The position numbers and the translations under genes were made by a program. Below the pieces are notes generated by a model. It did no database searches. It worked only from the letters and a program-made list of their open reading frames with translations, and was not told where the DNA came from. Positions 24,392-33,604 of a DNA stretch of 64,000 bases are shown here, piece after piece; within the stretch, counting starts at the first letter, position 1, and every line of letters begins with the position of its first letter. The stretch covers positions 1 to 64,000 of the forward strand of contig JAFNXN010000009.1 in NCBI GenBank assembly GCA_017379015.1. Direction: 5' to 3'. The DNA comes from Alistipes sp. (GTDB lineage Bacteria; Bacteroidota; Bacteroidia; Bacteroidales; Rikenellaceae).

Positions 24392-26530
24392 ATGAAACTA
24401 AATAATACTGAGAATAAGACTAAGATGAGCAAAGGAGGAGATATAACACGCAGGGTAACAACGTCGCTTTCAGCGATTATCCTACTACTATTTGGTGCTG
24501 CACTATTCACCAAGTGCGCCTCAACAATGGTGCCCACGGGAGGTCCTAAGGATACCATCCCGCCAGTGATCACACTCATGAACCCCAATAACTTCTCGAC
24601 AAATATCGACACGCTACATCCTCCAAAGATATATGTCGAGTTTGACGAGTATGTGCAGATTAAGGATCAGCAGAAGGAGCTCTACACCTCGCCCGCGATG
24701 AAGAAGCAGCCATCGGTGACACGTCGTGGCAAGGGTATCATCATCACCATAAAGGATACGCTACGCCCAGACATCACCTATGCCATCAACTTCGGCTCGT
24801 CGATATGTGACAATAACGAGGGTAATCCACTACACTCGATGCGCTACGTATTCTCGACAGGCGACACCATCGACTCGATGTACATGTCGGGATATACTGC
24901 CGACTCGTACAAGGCAGACTCTGTTAGTAAGTCGTTCATCTACTTCTTCATAGCCGACTCTGTAGAACGCCCCGTAGACTACGACTCGACGATGTTTAAG
25001 TATAAGCCACATGTGATTGCACGTGCCGAGAAGAATGGTATATTCATAGCACAGAACCTTAAGCCCGTAGCCTATCGCGTATACGCCTTCGAGGATACCA
25101 ACAACAACATGATGTACGAGCCATCGGTCGACCAGATTGGAATTCTCGATAGCACGTACAACCCACGCTACATGCCAGGCTTTAGCATCTGGTTCGACTC
25201 GTTGCGCCACTACCCCTCGGCAGATCCTCAGCTCTACTTCCGCATGTTTATGGATCGACGCTTCCAGCGTCAGGTGCTCAGCACGCAGGAGCGTCCAGCG
25301 CGCCACAAGGCAATGCTCTACTTTGGCGCAGCAAATCCCGAGGTTACGAGCATCGTCTTCGACTCGATACCTAGCGAGAGAGTTATCTACGACCCTCAGA
25401 CCATAGGTAAGGATACCGTTGCCCTATGGTTCGACATGCCTAGCGAGGAGCTTCCCGACACCATCAAGGGCTCGATAACCTACTTCAAGCACGACTCCAT
25501 CAACAACCTTGTGGAGACCACAGATAGGTTACGCCTAGCATGGGTCTACCAAGAGTCAAAGGAGGAGCAGAGGGAGCGCGAGAAGCTTGAGAAGGAGCGA
25601 GAGCGTGCCGAGAAGAATGGCGAATCGTGGGTAGAGCCCGAGAAGAAAAACCCATTCAAAGTGACAATACCTGCATCGGGCGAGGTAAACAAGCTTAAGC
25701 ACGTCGACCTCGAGTTTGACTACCCGCTTGTGAAGTTCGACTCAGCTCAAATTGTGCTCACGATGACCACAGAGCAGATCACCGAGCCACAGACGGTAGA
25801 GTATCACTTCGTGCAAGATAGCATCAACAGACGCCGATACCAGCTGCGTGCGCAGTGGGAGCCCAAGGCTAAGTACGAGTTGATGATCCCTGCTGGGGCA
25901 TTCGCTAACGTGGCGCAGGAGCAGAACGACACCATACGCTGCAAGTACGATGCCTCAGACCCCGAGAAGTATGCCATCGTAAAGCTCACAGTAAAGTCGT
26001 CAAAGCCCGAGGCGAGCTACATCGTGCAGCTGACAAATGCTCAGGGTAAGATGCAACAGGAGATACGCAACGTCAAGAGTGGAAACTACACCTTCGAGTA
26101 TGTCTCGCCGGGCGATGTGATGATTCGTGTTGTCGAGGATCTAAATGGCAATGGCAAGTGGGATACGGGCGATATGGTGCTTATGCGCCAACCCGAGCGT
26201 ACCGAGATATACAAGAACGAAGAGGGCATAGAGGCGATAACCACCAAGGCAAACTGGGAGTTTGAGATCACGGTGGATATGGACACGCTCTTTGCACCTA
26301 TAACCATGGAGTCGCTTAAGAAGATGCTCGACGACCGCGAGGATGAGCGTCTTAAGAAGCTTGCCGAGGAGATGGCAAAGAAGAGGCAACAGGAGCAGCA
26401 GAAGGGCAATAGCCAGAGTGGTCAGTCGGGCTTCGGCTTTGGAGGTCTCGGCGGCATGGGCGGCGGCATGGGCGGCGCAACAGGAGGCATGCGCACAACA
26501 ACAGGAATGGGAAATAACATGATGCGATAA
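24392..26530 (+). CDS. Ig-like (Big_5) domain lipoprotein
   Basis: A 712-residue lipoprotein, with lipobox LFTKC (Cys42) after an unusually long N-terminal region; an internal ATG (24425) would give a more standard signal peptide. CASTMVPTGGPKDTIPPVI is a typical opening of the Bacteroidota family carrying an N-terminal Ig-like Big_5 domain (about 55-150, including VEFDEYVQIKD). A long beta-rich middle region follows, with a charged coil (EEQREREKLEKERERAEKNG) near 385-410. The C-terminal 35 residues are Gly/Met-rich with FGFGGLGGMGGG. It overlaps the next gene by one base. The function is unknown, probably outer-membrane or cell-envelope. Confidence 0.85.
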   Translation: MKLNNTENKTKMSKGGDITRRVTTSLSAIILLLFGAALFTKCASTMVPTGGPKDTIPPVITLMNPNNFSTNIDTLHPPKIYVEFDEYVQIKDQQKELYTSPAMKKQPSVTRRGKGIIITIKDTLRPDITYAINFGSSICDNNEGNPLHSMRYVFSTGDTIDSMYMSGYTADSYKADSVSKSFIYFFIADSVERPVDYDSTMFKYKPHVIARAEKNGIFIAQNLKPVAYRVYAFEDTNNNMMYEPSVDQIGILDSTYNPRYMPGFSIWFDSLRHYPSADPQLYFRMFMDRRFQRQVLSTQERPARHKAMLYFGAANPEVTSIVFDSIPSERVIYDPQTIGKDTVALWFDMPSEELPDTIKGSITYFKHDSINNLVETTDRLRLAWVYQESKEEQREREKLEKERERAEKNGESWVEPEKKNPFKVTIPASGEVNKLKHVDLEFDYPLVKFDSAQIVLTMTTEQITEPQTVEYHFVQDSINRRRYQLRAQWEPKAKYELMIPAGAFANVAQEQNDTIRCKYDASDPEKYAIVKLTVKSSKPEASYIVQLTNAQGKMQQEIRNVKSGNYTFEYVSPGDVMIRVVEDLNGNGKWDTGDMVLMRQPERTEIYKNEEGIEAITTKANWEFEITVDMDTLFAPITMESLKKMLDDREDERLKKLAEEMAKKRQQEQQKGNSQSGQSGFGFGGLGGMGGGMGGATGGMRTTTGMGNNMMR

Positions 26531-27468
26531 TGAAGAGTATAGAGAGATATTTCAGAGTGGCGTTACTCGCCTTAGTAGCAATCCTAGGTCTTGCAACAAG
26601 CAACAAGGCCACAGCACAGCACACCCTAACATTGGTGGGTGGTGCAGGAGCAACCTATGCTCGCTTCTACCCCGCTGAGGAGGTACGTTGGATATGGGGT
26701 GTCCAGAGCTATGGCGTGGCATGGCGTTATTATAGCGACACCCCCCGCTTTGTGGGAGCTATAGGTGTTGACCTAGAGTATATGGAGCGCGGCTATAAGA
26801 TGGGTTACACCTACACACCAAGCTTCGACCCTAACACAGGTAAGGAGATACGCAACTATAAGTTCTATACGCGCAACGTAAACTCGTTGATGATGCCGAT
26901 AGTGTGGCAACCCCACTTCTACCTAGCCAAGAACCGACTACGACTATTTGTCGAGGCGGCGTTTGTGCTATCGTTCAACATCAACTCAAACTATAGCTAT
27001 CAGGATGATCGCTACCCCGCCGGAGTCTACGAGTGGAAGGTCCCACGCGACAACCGCTTTGGATATGGTCTGCTCGGAGGTGCTGGTTTTGCGGTGCTCA
27101 TAGGGCAGCTAGAGGTAGGCTTCAAGGCGCGATATAACTTTGGTTATTCGGACATTCTCCGAAATCGTAACAAGTACTACTCAAACTCAACGGATGGACG
27201 CGAGAACCCATTCTACTACACCCCGCTGCGCTCGCCTATCGACAATCTGACATTCTCACTAACGATAGGTTGGCGATTCAACAAACAGGGCTTCAGCGAG
27301 TGGTTTGTCGAGCGACGAAATCGCACAGAACGCCTTGAGAACTTTAACTTTAGCGAGGCAACAAACAGCGCGGCAGGTGGCAATAACGCAGCGCGCCCAG
27401 GGGCTTCAGGTGGTGGCACACGCCCCGGAGCTGGTGGTGCAACACGTCCTGGAACACAACGCCGATAG
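26530..27468 (+). CDS. outer-membrane beta-barrel protein (PorT-like)
   Basis: A 312-residue protein with signal peptide (1-29, ending in KATAQ) and a barrel of alternating strands (LTLVGGAGATYARFYP, VAWRYYSDTP, LRLFVEAAFVLSFNI, GYGLLGGAGFAVLI, LEVGFKARYNFGY, NLTFSLTIGWRF), matching the PorT/OMP_b-brl_2 type. The barrel ends near 265. A basic Gly/Ala/Pro/Arg-rich tail follows (GGGTRPGAGGATRPGTQRR) and would extend into the periplasm or out of the cell. Stop and start overlap with the preceding lipoprotein gene suggests the two proteins act together. Confidence 0.82.
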   Translation: MKSIERYFRVALLALVAILGLATSNKATAQHTLTLVGGAGATYARFYPAEEVRWIWGVQSYGVAWRYYSDTPRFVGAIGVDLEYMERGYKMGYTYTPSFDPNTGKEIRNYKFYTRNVNSLMMPIVWQPHFYLAKNRLRLFVEAAFVLSFNINSNYSYQDDRYPAGVYEWKVPRDNRFGYGLLGGAGFAVLIGQLEVGFKARYNFGYSDILRNRNKYYSNSTDGRENPFYYTPLRSPIDNLTFSLTIGWRFNKQGFSEWFVERRNRTERLENFNFSEATNSAAGGNNAARPGASGGGTRPGAGGATRPGTQRR

Positions 27469-27498
27469 ATGACTTATATTGACTAAAAACTATACAAC

Positions 27499-27837
27499 AT
27501 GGATTCAACAAGACAGCAAAAGATTGCACGCCTCATACAGCGTGACATTGCCGAGATTTTACAGAAGGACTTAGCTGACGTAACACGTGGCAAGCTCGTT
27601 ACGGTGACCGCAGCGCGAGTATCACCCGACTTGGGATATGCAAAGATATATATCAGCGTCTTCCCTTTTAACGAGAGCCAAGAGCTGCTCAACAAGATCA
27701 AAGAGGAGGGGTGGCTCGTACGCAAGATCCTTGGTGGCCGCATCCGCAACCAGCTCAAGATCGTTCCCGAGCTAGAGTTCTTCATCGACGACTCGTTGGA
27801 GTATATCGAGAATATCGACAACCTTCTTCACAAGTAG
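27499..27837 (+). CDS. rbfA: ribosome-binding factor A
   Basis: Assists late maturation of the 30S subunit near the 5' end of 16S rRNA. The 112-residue KH-like protein has the expected SARQQKIARLIQRDIAEILQ-type N-terminus and VTVTAARVSPDLGYAKIYISVFP, ending IRNQLKIVPELEFFIDDSLEY. It lies 21 nt upstream of the permease gene; this pairing is a conserved arrangement in Bacteroidota as far as I know. Confidence 0.93.
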   Translation: MDSTRQQKIARLIQRDIAEILQKDLADVTRGKLVTVTAARVSPDLGYAKIYISVFPFNESQELLNKIKEEGWLVRKILGGRIRNQLKIVPELEFFIDDSLEYIENIDNLLHK

Positions 27838-27858
27838 GCAAAAGCAAAGTCGAGAGAT

Positions 27859-29046
27859 ATGTTGTGGTTGCAGTTTTCACGACGTTACATGTTCTCGCCG
27901 AAGTCACACTCGGTGATCAACATCATTGCATGCGTGAGCGTGATAGCCGTAGCAATACCTACTGCGGCTATGATCATCCTCCTTGCAATGTTCGGCGGTC
28001 TTAGCCACACCATAGACTCGATCTATTCGCTTGTCGATGCCGACATCGAGATCATCCCCTCGCGCGGACAGACCTTCGATGCTGAGGCTATTGACTTTGA
28101 GGCAATCAGCCAGCTTGATGGTGTCGAGGCCACAGCCCCATACCTCGAACAGAGCATCATGGCAGCAACAGCATCGCGCCGCACAACGCTTCAACTGCGT
28201 GGCATAGATAGCACCTACACTCGCGTGCTGCCACTCGAGAAGTTTGTTGCTCGTGGCTCGGTAGAGTCGCTCGCCGCGGGCGAGATAATCATTGGCTCGG
28301 CGGCGGCAGCAACACTAGGCATACCCGTGATAGGCTACCCCATCGAGCTATATGCTCTCAACCGCAAGCAGCTATCGACACTGCTGCCCACAAGCGGAAT
28401 ATCGAAGCGCGAAACAGCACTAGGCGGCGTGATAAATGCCAATGCCGAGATCGACGAGAGTATAGCCCTTGTTGACCTAACAGTAGCCGAAGAGCTGCTA
28501 AACTATCGAGGTCGTCTATCGGGTGTAGCCATCAAGTTGCTCGCAGCACAAGATGCAACAAAGATTAAGCATAGTCTGCAAGCGATTGTTGGAGAGGAGT
28601 TTACAGTACGCACACGCGATGAGAAGAGTGAGTCGATGAATGCTCTCATACGTCTTGAGAGGTTTGCCATTGTGCTCATTGGTGCTCTTATCGCCATTGT
28701 CGCTGCCTTCGCCATCGTAGGCTCGGTGATAATGCTGATAACAGAGAAGCAGCGCGACATAGCTACGGTGCGTTCGATGGGAGCTTCAGAGCGATTTGTG
28801 CGACGAATATTCATTGGCGAGGGCATGCTACTCACGCTCCTAGGCTGCCTAATAGGTCTAATTATAGGCGTGGGATTCTCGCTATGTCAGGAGCACTTCG
28901 GCTGGATAAAGATCCCCGGAAACATGGTCTTTGAGAGCTATCCCGTGGACCTTAGCTTAAGCGACACACTACTCGTAGTGGCGATCATCGTTATTGCTGG
29001 ATTGATAATATCATCGCTTACCGTGCGGGCGAAACTACGCAGATAA
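27859..29046 (+). CDS. FtsX-like ABC transporter permease (LolC/LolE family)
   Basis: An inner-membrane subunit of a lipoprotein-releasing type transporter. The 395-residue protein has four membrane helices (about 24-46, 270-297, 318-345, 368-388) with a large periplasmic domain between the first two (50-265), the MacB/LolE layout. The cytoplasmic coupling segment EKQRDIATVRSMGAS is characteristic. The ATPase partner is not adjacent. In a lipoprotein-rich organism this most likely extracts lipoproteins for outer-membrane delivery. Confidence 0.9.
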   Translation: MLWLQFSRRYMFSPKSHSVINIIACVSVIAVAIPTAAMIILLAMFGGLSHTIDSIYSLVDADIEIIPSRGQTFDAEAIDFEAISQLDGVEATAPYLEQSIMAATASRRTTLQLRGIDSTYTRVLPLEKFVARGSVESLAAGEIIIGSAAAATLGIPVIGYPIELYALNRKQLSTLLPTSGISKRETALGGVINANAEIDESIALVDLTVAEELLNYRGRLSGVAIKLLAAQDATKIKHSLQAIVGEEFTVRTRDEKSESMNALIRLERFAIVLIGALIAIVAAFAIVGSVIMLITEKQRDIATVRSMGASERFVRRIFIGEGMLLTLLGCLIGLIIGVGFSLCQEHFGWIKIPGNMVFESYPVDLSLSDTLLVVAIIVIAGLIISSLTVRAKLRR

Positions 29047-29067
29047 GCACCGAGAAACAATAAAAAT

Positions 29068-29994
29068 ATGAGGAGATTAACCAAGATAACAACCACCGCA
29101 CTCGCCCTCGTAGGGATCATTATGGGCGTGGTAGGATGCAGCGGCCCTAAGGCAATTCCCGATAAGGACCTAGTGAATATCTTTCATGACGCCTTTCTGG
29201 CAAATGCCTACATCAGCGAAAGTAACATAACCGAGGACTCGCTACTTCTCTACGAGCCAATCCTCGAACGCTACGGCTACACGGTGGAGGATATGCAATT
29301 TACGGTGCGCACCATTGCCAGCCGCAAGAGTAGTCGTCTGAGCGACTTGGTGAGCGACGCTAGCCGCATACTCGAGGAGGAGTCGAAGCTCTTCAACTAC
29401 CAACTCATGGTGCTCGACACCATCGACAATGTGGCAAAACGCAAATACACCCACGTAGTATATCGTGATACGCTTATAAAGGCTAACCGCCTGAAGGATA
29501 CCACGAAGCTACGAATCACCATTGGCGACATCGTACCAGCCGAATACACCGTGGAGTTTAACTATCATATAGACACAACGGACGAGAATAGAAACTCGCG
29601 CGTGGAGGCATACTTCGTGCTTAACGACGACACAGAGGCCGTGCGTCACACGCTCATGCTGAGCCGCTATCGCGATGGTAAATATACGCGAAAGTTCACC
29701 GCAGACACCTCACATAAAGAGCTATATATCAACATGTTCTACCATCCTAACAACGAGGAGGCAAAGCGTCCAGGAATCAAGATCACGGACTTTAAGGTCA
29801 CTCGTGTGATACCCAAAGAACAGGCCGTAGACAGCCTCTACGACACACAGATGGGTGCGGTGATCTTCAACCAGCGACTTATGACATCGTGGGACGAGGA
29901 GCAAGCAAAGAAGAGCGAGGCAAAGTCACCCGACACTGAAAAAGAGGGCGAACAACCCGAGTCAAGCGAGCCAAACGCCGAAGAGGAGGAGTAG
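29068..29994 (+). CDS. DUF4296 lipoprotein
   Basis: A 308-residue lipoprotein (lipobox VVGC, Cys24). The N-terminal domain (about 29-110), IPDKDLVNIFHDAFLANAYISES...YGYTVEDMQFTVRTIASRKS, matches DUF4296, a Bacteroidota-specific domain of unknown function. The middle is a predicted beta-rich region. The C-terminal 30 residues are acidic (EKEGEQPESSEPNAEEEE). The amidohydrolase begins 3 nt after the stop. No function can be read. Confidence 0.85.
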   Translation: MRRLTKITTTALALVGIIMGVVGCSGPKAIPDKDLVNIFHDAFLANAYISESNITEDSLLLYEPILERYGYTVEDMQFTVRTIASRKSSRLSDLVSDASRILEEESKLFNYQLMVLDTIDNVAKRKYTHVVYRDTLIKANRLKDTTKLRITIGDIVPAEYTVEFNYHIDTTDENRNSRVEAYFVLNDDTEAVRHTLMLSRYRDGKYTRKFTADTSHKELYINMFYHPNNEEAKRPGIKITDFKVTRVIPKEQAVDSLYDTQMGAVIFNQRLMTSWDEEQAKKSEAKSPDTEKEGEQPESSEPNAEEEE

Positions 29995-29997
29995 AGA

Positions 29998-31131
29998 ATG
30001 GTACGACAGATAGCTGCTCACTACACGCTGATTGGCAACAACCTAGAGCGCAACATCGTTGTCGGTGTGGATGACTCGCGCCGTATCGTATCGATCAAAA
30101 GAGTCGAATCGCTAGACACCATGGCAGGCGTTGAGTTCTACTCTGGAATACTCATCCCTGGAATGGTCAATCTGCACTGCCACCTAGAGCTATCCTACCT
30201 CCACGGTAAGATCGAGGAGCATAGCGGCTTTGGGGGCTTTGCACGAGCAATAGGTGCCATTCGCAACAACTTCACGGAGGCAGAGCGACTCCATGCAGCC
30301 TCAGTTGCCGACAGTACGATGTGGGAAGAGGGCATTGAGGCGGTGCTCGACATAGCCAACGACGAGCTGATAATGGAGGTAAAGGGGCGTTCACACATCG
30401 ACTACACGACACTCTTCGAGCTATTTGGCTTGGGCTGCACATCAATAGAGAGCCACAAAGCTATGGCAGAGAAAAGGATTAGCAGCGACATAACGCCACA
30501 CTCCACATACTCGCTTCAGGATCAAGTATTTAGAGATGCTGTTGCAGCTAACAACTCTACAATATCGCTCCATCTGCTAGAGTCCTCGGACGAGATAGAG
30601 CTCTATAACAACTCAGGGTCGCTTGCCGAGTGGTATAGACGCATGGAGTGGAGGTGCGACTTCCTGCACTACGGCTCACCCGTGCGCCGCGTGGTGGAGA
30701 GTATCGACAATAAACGTCATGTGGTCCTCGTGCATGGCTGCAAGGCCTCGGATGAAGACCTAAGAGTACTCAACAACCACTTTACAAATGGCTATACGTG
30801 GGCTATATGTCCCGAGTCAAACCGCTATATATCAGACAGTAAGCCCCCAATTGAGCTATTCAAGGCACACGGCGTGAACATAGCCCTAGGCACCGACTCA
30901 CTCGCCTCGGCACGTAGCCTGTCGCTCGTCGACAATATGCGCCTCATCGAGGGTGTTTCGCTTGTCGAGATGCTGCAATGGGCAACAATAAATGGCGCAA
31001 AGGCACTAGGCAAAGAGCAGAGCATTGGAGAGATTGCCATTGGCAAGCGTCCAGGCTTAGTCATCATCGAAGGTGCTGATCTTCAGAGCCTATCTCTCAC
31101 GCCTGAAAGCCGATCACGACGAATAATATAA
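29998..31131 (+). CDS. amidohydrolase, candidate aminodeoxyfutalosine deaminase
   Basis: A 377-residue member of the metal-dependent amidohydrolase superfamily (chlorohydrolase/deaminase branch). The metal and substrate residues are visible: HCHLELSY (His60, His62), TPHSTYSL, SLHLLES, VLVHGC and GTDSLASARS (catalytic Asp). This branch includes adenosine-type deaminases such as the aminodeoxyfutalosine deaminase MqnX, which supplies futalosine to MqnB. Both mqnB and mqnD are in this window, so that assignment is attractive, but residues alone do not exclude S-adenosylhomocysteine, methylthioadenosine or guanine deamination. It is co-transcribed with the DUF4296 lipoprotein. Confidence 0.8.
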   Translation: MVRQIAAHYTLIGNNLERNIVVGVDDSRRIVSIKRVESLDTMAGVEFYSGILIPGMVNLHCHLELSYLHGKIEEHSGFGGFARAIGAIRNNFTEAERLHAASVADSTMWEEGIEAVLDIANDELIMEVKGRSHIDYTTLFELFGLGCTSIESHKAMAEKRISSDITPHSTYSLQDQVFRDAVAANNSTISLHLLESSDEIELYNNSGSLAEWYRRMEWRCDFLHYGSPVRRVVESIDNKRHVVLVHGCKASDEDLRVLNNHFTNGYTWAICPESNRYISDSKPPIELFKAHGVNIALGTDSLASARSLSLVDNMRLIEGVSLVEMLQWATINGAKALGKEQSIGEIAIGKRPGLVIIEGADLQSLSLTPESRSRRII

Positions 31132-31172
31132 ACAACACATTCAAACTTAACGAGTATCTCCACTCAAGCAAG

Positions 31173-32030
31173 ATGTACTCTCAACCAATTACACACACAA
31201 ACAGAACAGCCTTTATCATCGCCATAGACTGCTCCTCATCGATGCAGTTTAACACACAGCTAAATTCCCACCTGATGAGCAAGGCAGAGGCAGTTGCCAT
31301 GGTGTGCAACTACCTCATTGATGAGCTACTTGCTCGTGCAACACGTGGAGGCAAGGTGCGCAACTACTACGATATAGCGGTGATCGGCTATACGGGTAGC
31401 GACGTGGTATCGCTTCTATCCGAGAATATCGACGAGTTTACCCCAATCACCGAGCTGGCAAAGCGAGCTCCTAAGACTACGACACTGACCTTCAACCAGA
31501 TTAACGAGGAGGGCACAACAACAAGTGCCGACTTTGCCTTGCGAGAGTGGGTGAAGCCGATGGCTGAGGGGCGCACACCGATGTATGCTGCACTCGCACA
31601 TATATACAAGATGGTTAAGGAGTGGTGCTCGGCAAGGGAGAACAGAGAGAGCTTCCCTCCGATAGTCTTCAACATCACAGATGGCGAGGCGAATGATGCC
31701 AGCACAAAGCAGATTGTAAGTCTTGCGCGCAACATAACCGAGCTAGGGACTCTCGATGGCAAGACGTTGCTAATCAACGTACATCTCGGATCGTCCGAGG
31801 GGCAGCAAAGCGAGATATTCCCATCCGAGAGCGACTTTAGACCCCTATCGCAATACCACCTCATGCTCTTCCTAATGTCGAGCCTTATGCCCAAAGAGAT
31901 GGAGCCACTGCTATCGACGATTATTACACACTCCTCGCCAGCACCATACCGTGCTCTAGCCTACAACGCCTCACCCTGTGAGCTACTATCAATACTCAAC
32001 ATTGGCTCCGAGAGCATAAATATAGTATAA
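31173..32030 (+). CDS. VWA-domain protein (TerY-like)
   Basis: A 285-residue cytoplasmic protein, mostly a von Willebrand factor A domain. The metal-ion-dependent adhesion site is intact: DCSSS (Asp19, Ser21, Ser23), Thr135 in GRTPMYAAL and Asp170 in NITDGEAND. The sequence around it resembles TerY-type VWA proteins found with protein kinases or phosphatases in stress modules. There is no signal peptide or membrane helix. It ends 2 nt before the kinase-like/WG gene, so they form a tight pair. The ligand is unknown. Confidence 0.85.
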   Translation: MYSQPITHTNRTAFIIAIDCSSSMQFNTQLNSHLMSKAEAVAMVCNYLIDELLARATRGGKVRNYYDIAVIGYTGSDVVSLLSENIDEFTPITELAKRAPKTTTLTFNQINEEGTTTSADFALREWVKPMAEGRTPMYAALAHIYKMVKEWCSARENRESFPPIVFNITDGEANDASTKQIVSLARNITELGTLDGKTLLINVHLGSSEGQQSEIFPSESDFRPLSQYHLMLFLMSSLMPKEMEPLLSTIITHSSPAPYRALAYNASPCELLSILNIGSESINIV

Positions 32031-32032
32031 GT

Positions 32033-32956
32033 ATGGACTTTTGCACTATCGTTGAGTTTAGCCGAGCACTACAAAGCCCAGATAGACTCTTCACAACGCT
32101 AACCGACCTGGTGGCGGAGCTCTCAACACTTACGCGCACCAAGCACTTTGCCGAGTGTCGTGCGACGATCATGGGTCGCAAGGCCATCATCTATGCACCA
32201 ATAACGCCTAAGGCGATGGACTACGCCATGCGCGCAAGTGTAGCTCTGGCATGCAGCACGCCTAAGCGAAGTACAACACCCTTTGAGATACATGGCGCGG
32301 AGATGCGCTGCGGCATGGAGCTTAGCAGACGCTGCTCGATAATCGTAGAGTATCCTCTTCGTGGCAGTGAGCTACACAAGGTACTACATACCATGTCGCA
32401 CGATAGGCTACAGCAAGGACTCGAAGAGCTAATTACGGCACTTAGCAGACTCGACATCAGCCACAACCACCTAACGCATGATAATATCATCGTCGACAAC
32501 CTCGGCAACTGGCATACAATACGTCAATACTACTCCTCGAAGGGGGTAGGCGGCGACACTGAGACGTTCAAAACGCTACGAGCAACGATAGCTGAGGAGG
32601 CTCTGGCAGATGGCGAGAGGCTCGAGGAGCTGCGTGAGGCATACAACGACTACTGCGCACACGAGGCACTCATCATAGAGAATAGAAAGATGATTAGCGA
32701 GGCATCGCTCATAGGATTTGCCAACGAGAGTGGGCAGACGGTGGTCGAGTGTCAATACCTATGGGCTAGTGACTTTGCTGAGGGGCGCGCCATGGTGATG
32801 ACAGCTGAGAGGCGTATGGGACTAATCGACTATAATGGCAACTACATCATAGAGCCTATCTACGACGAAGTGATCTATAATGTCGATAGCGGCAATACAG
32901 AGGCACTCCTCAACGGGGAGTCTATCATGTTCAACTATCGTGGCGAGAGGATCTAA
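32033..32956 (+). CDS. degenerate protein-kinase-like domain fused to WG repeats
   Basis: A 307-residue protein I do not recognise as a whole. Residues 30-180 look like a remnant protein-kinase fold: RKAIIYAP (possible Lys-bearing strand, Lys50), a hinge-like SIIVEYPLRGSEL (102-114), and LDISHNHLTHDNIIVDNLGNW (140-160) where a kinase catalytic loop and following strand would be. The catalytic Asp is replaced (HNH in place of HRD) and no DFG is evident, so a pseudokinase is likely. Residues 240-307 hold WG-type repeats (MGLIDYNGNYIIEPIYDEV). It is translationally adjacent to the VWA gene. The kinase reading is inference from motif pattern only. Confidence 0.6.
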   Translation: MDFCTIVEFSRALQSPDRLFTTLTDLVAELSTLTRTKHFAECRATIMGRKAIIYAPITPKAMDYAMRASVALACSTPKRSTTPFEIHGAEMRCGMELSRRCSIIVEYPLRGSELHKVLHTMSHDRLQQGLEELITALSRLDISHNHLTHDNIIVDNLGNWHTIRQYYSSKGVGGDTETFKTLRATIAEEALADGERLEELREAYNDYCAHEALIIENRKMISEASLIGFANESGQTVVECQYLWASDFAEGRAMVMTAERRMGLIDYNGNYIIEPIYDEVIYNVDSGNTEALLNGESIMFNYRGERI

Positions 32957-32978
32957 TCGCAGACCATAAGAGAGAAAA

Positions 32979-33011
32979 AAACCGTTGTAGCGACGATGGC
33001 TACAACGGTTT
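32979..33011. terminator. convergent terminator
   Basis: AAACCGTTGTAGC (32979-32991) and GCTACAACGGTTT (32999-33011) form a perfect 13-bp stem with a 7-nt loop. The minus strand continues with TTTT, and the plus side with ATGTTTATG. It separates the VWA pair from ompH. Confidence 0.9.
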
Positions 33012-33033
33012 ATGTTTATGCTAAGAGGGCAAC

Positions 33034-33570
33034 CTACTCAGTGATACCGAGCTCCTGCTTAACGGTAGCTGTAATATCTACAAGTGCCTTAGCATCGAAA
33101 TATGCCAAGCCAGCAGATGATGGCTGATCGCCCGCAGTGTTGAACACCACGATGTAGCCACCCGCAGCTGCCACCTTCTTAACAGCCTCATCAGCCTTAG
33201 CATAGACAGGCTCCATGAGCTCAGCCTCCTGCTTCTGGATATCCTGCTGAGCGATCTGCTGGAACTCCATGTAACGCTGCTGCAACTGCTGCAACTCAGC
33301 CTCCTTCATCTGGCGGATTGTGTCAGTGAATGTAGCCTTGTTCTTCTCATAATCAGCATACTTCTGGTTGAACTCCACCTGAATTAGCTCAAGCTGATTC
33401 TGAAGGTCTTTACCATAGGTCTCAAGATTAGCCACAGCCTCCTTATACTCAGGCATGTTAGGCACGATGGCTGCAAGGTCAACACGGCCAAACTTCTGGG
33501 CAGAAGCTGTGTTAGCACCAATAACAAGCAGTGCTAGAGCAAGGGTTAGTTTCAAAAAATTCTTCATCAT
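33034..33570 (-). CDS. OmpH/Skp family periplasmic chaperone
   Basis: A 178-residue secreted protein (signal peptide 1-24, NTASAQ) with a long Gln/Glu-rich helical region (about 45-130) predicted as coiled coil, ending in a small beta-rich part. Skp-type chaperones trap unfolded outer-membrane proteins and pass them to BamA. It is the second of two OmpH paralogues in tandem, downstream of bamA in the same direction. Confidence 0.9.
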   Translation of the reverse strand: MMKNFLKLTLALALLVIGANTASAQKFGRVDLAAIVPNMPEYKEAVANLETYGKDLQNQLELIQVEFNQKYADYEKNKATFTDTIRQMKEAELQQLQQRYMEFQQIAQQDIQKQEAELMEPVYAKADEAVKKVAAAGGYIVVFNTAGDQPSSAGLAYFDAKALVDITATVKQELGITE

Positions 33571-33604
33571 TCTTAATTTTATAAATTATTATACTTAATT
33601 TCAA

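Noticed and set aside
31173..32956. Tellurite resistance (ter) operon
   Set aside because: TerY-like VWA alone is not enough; no TerD/TerB/TerC partners nearby.
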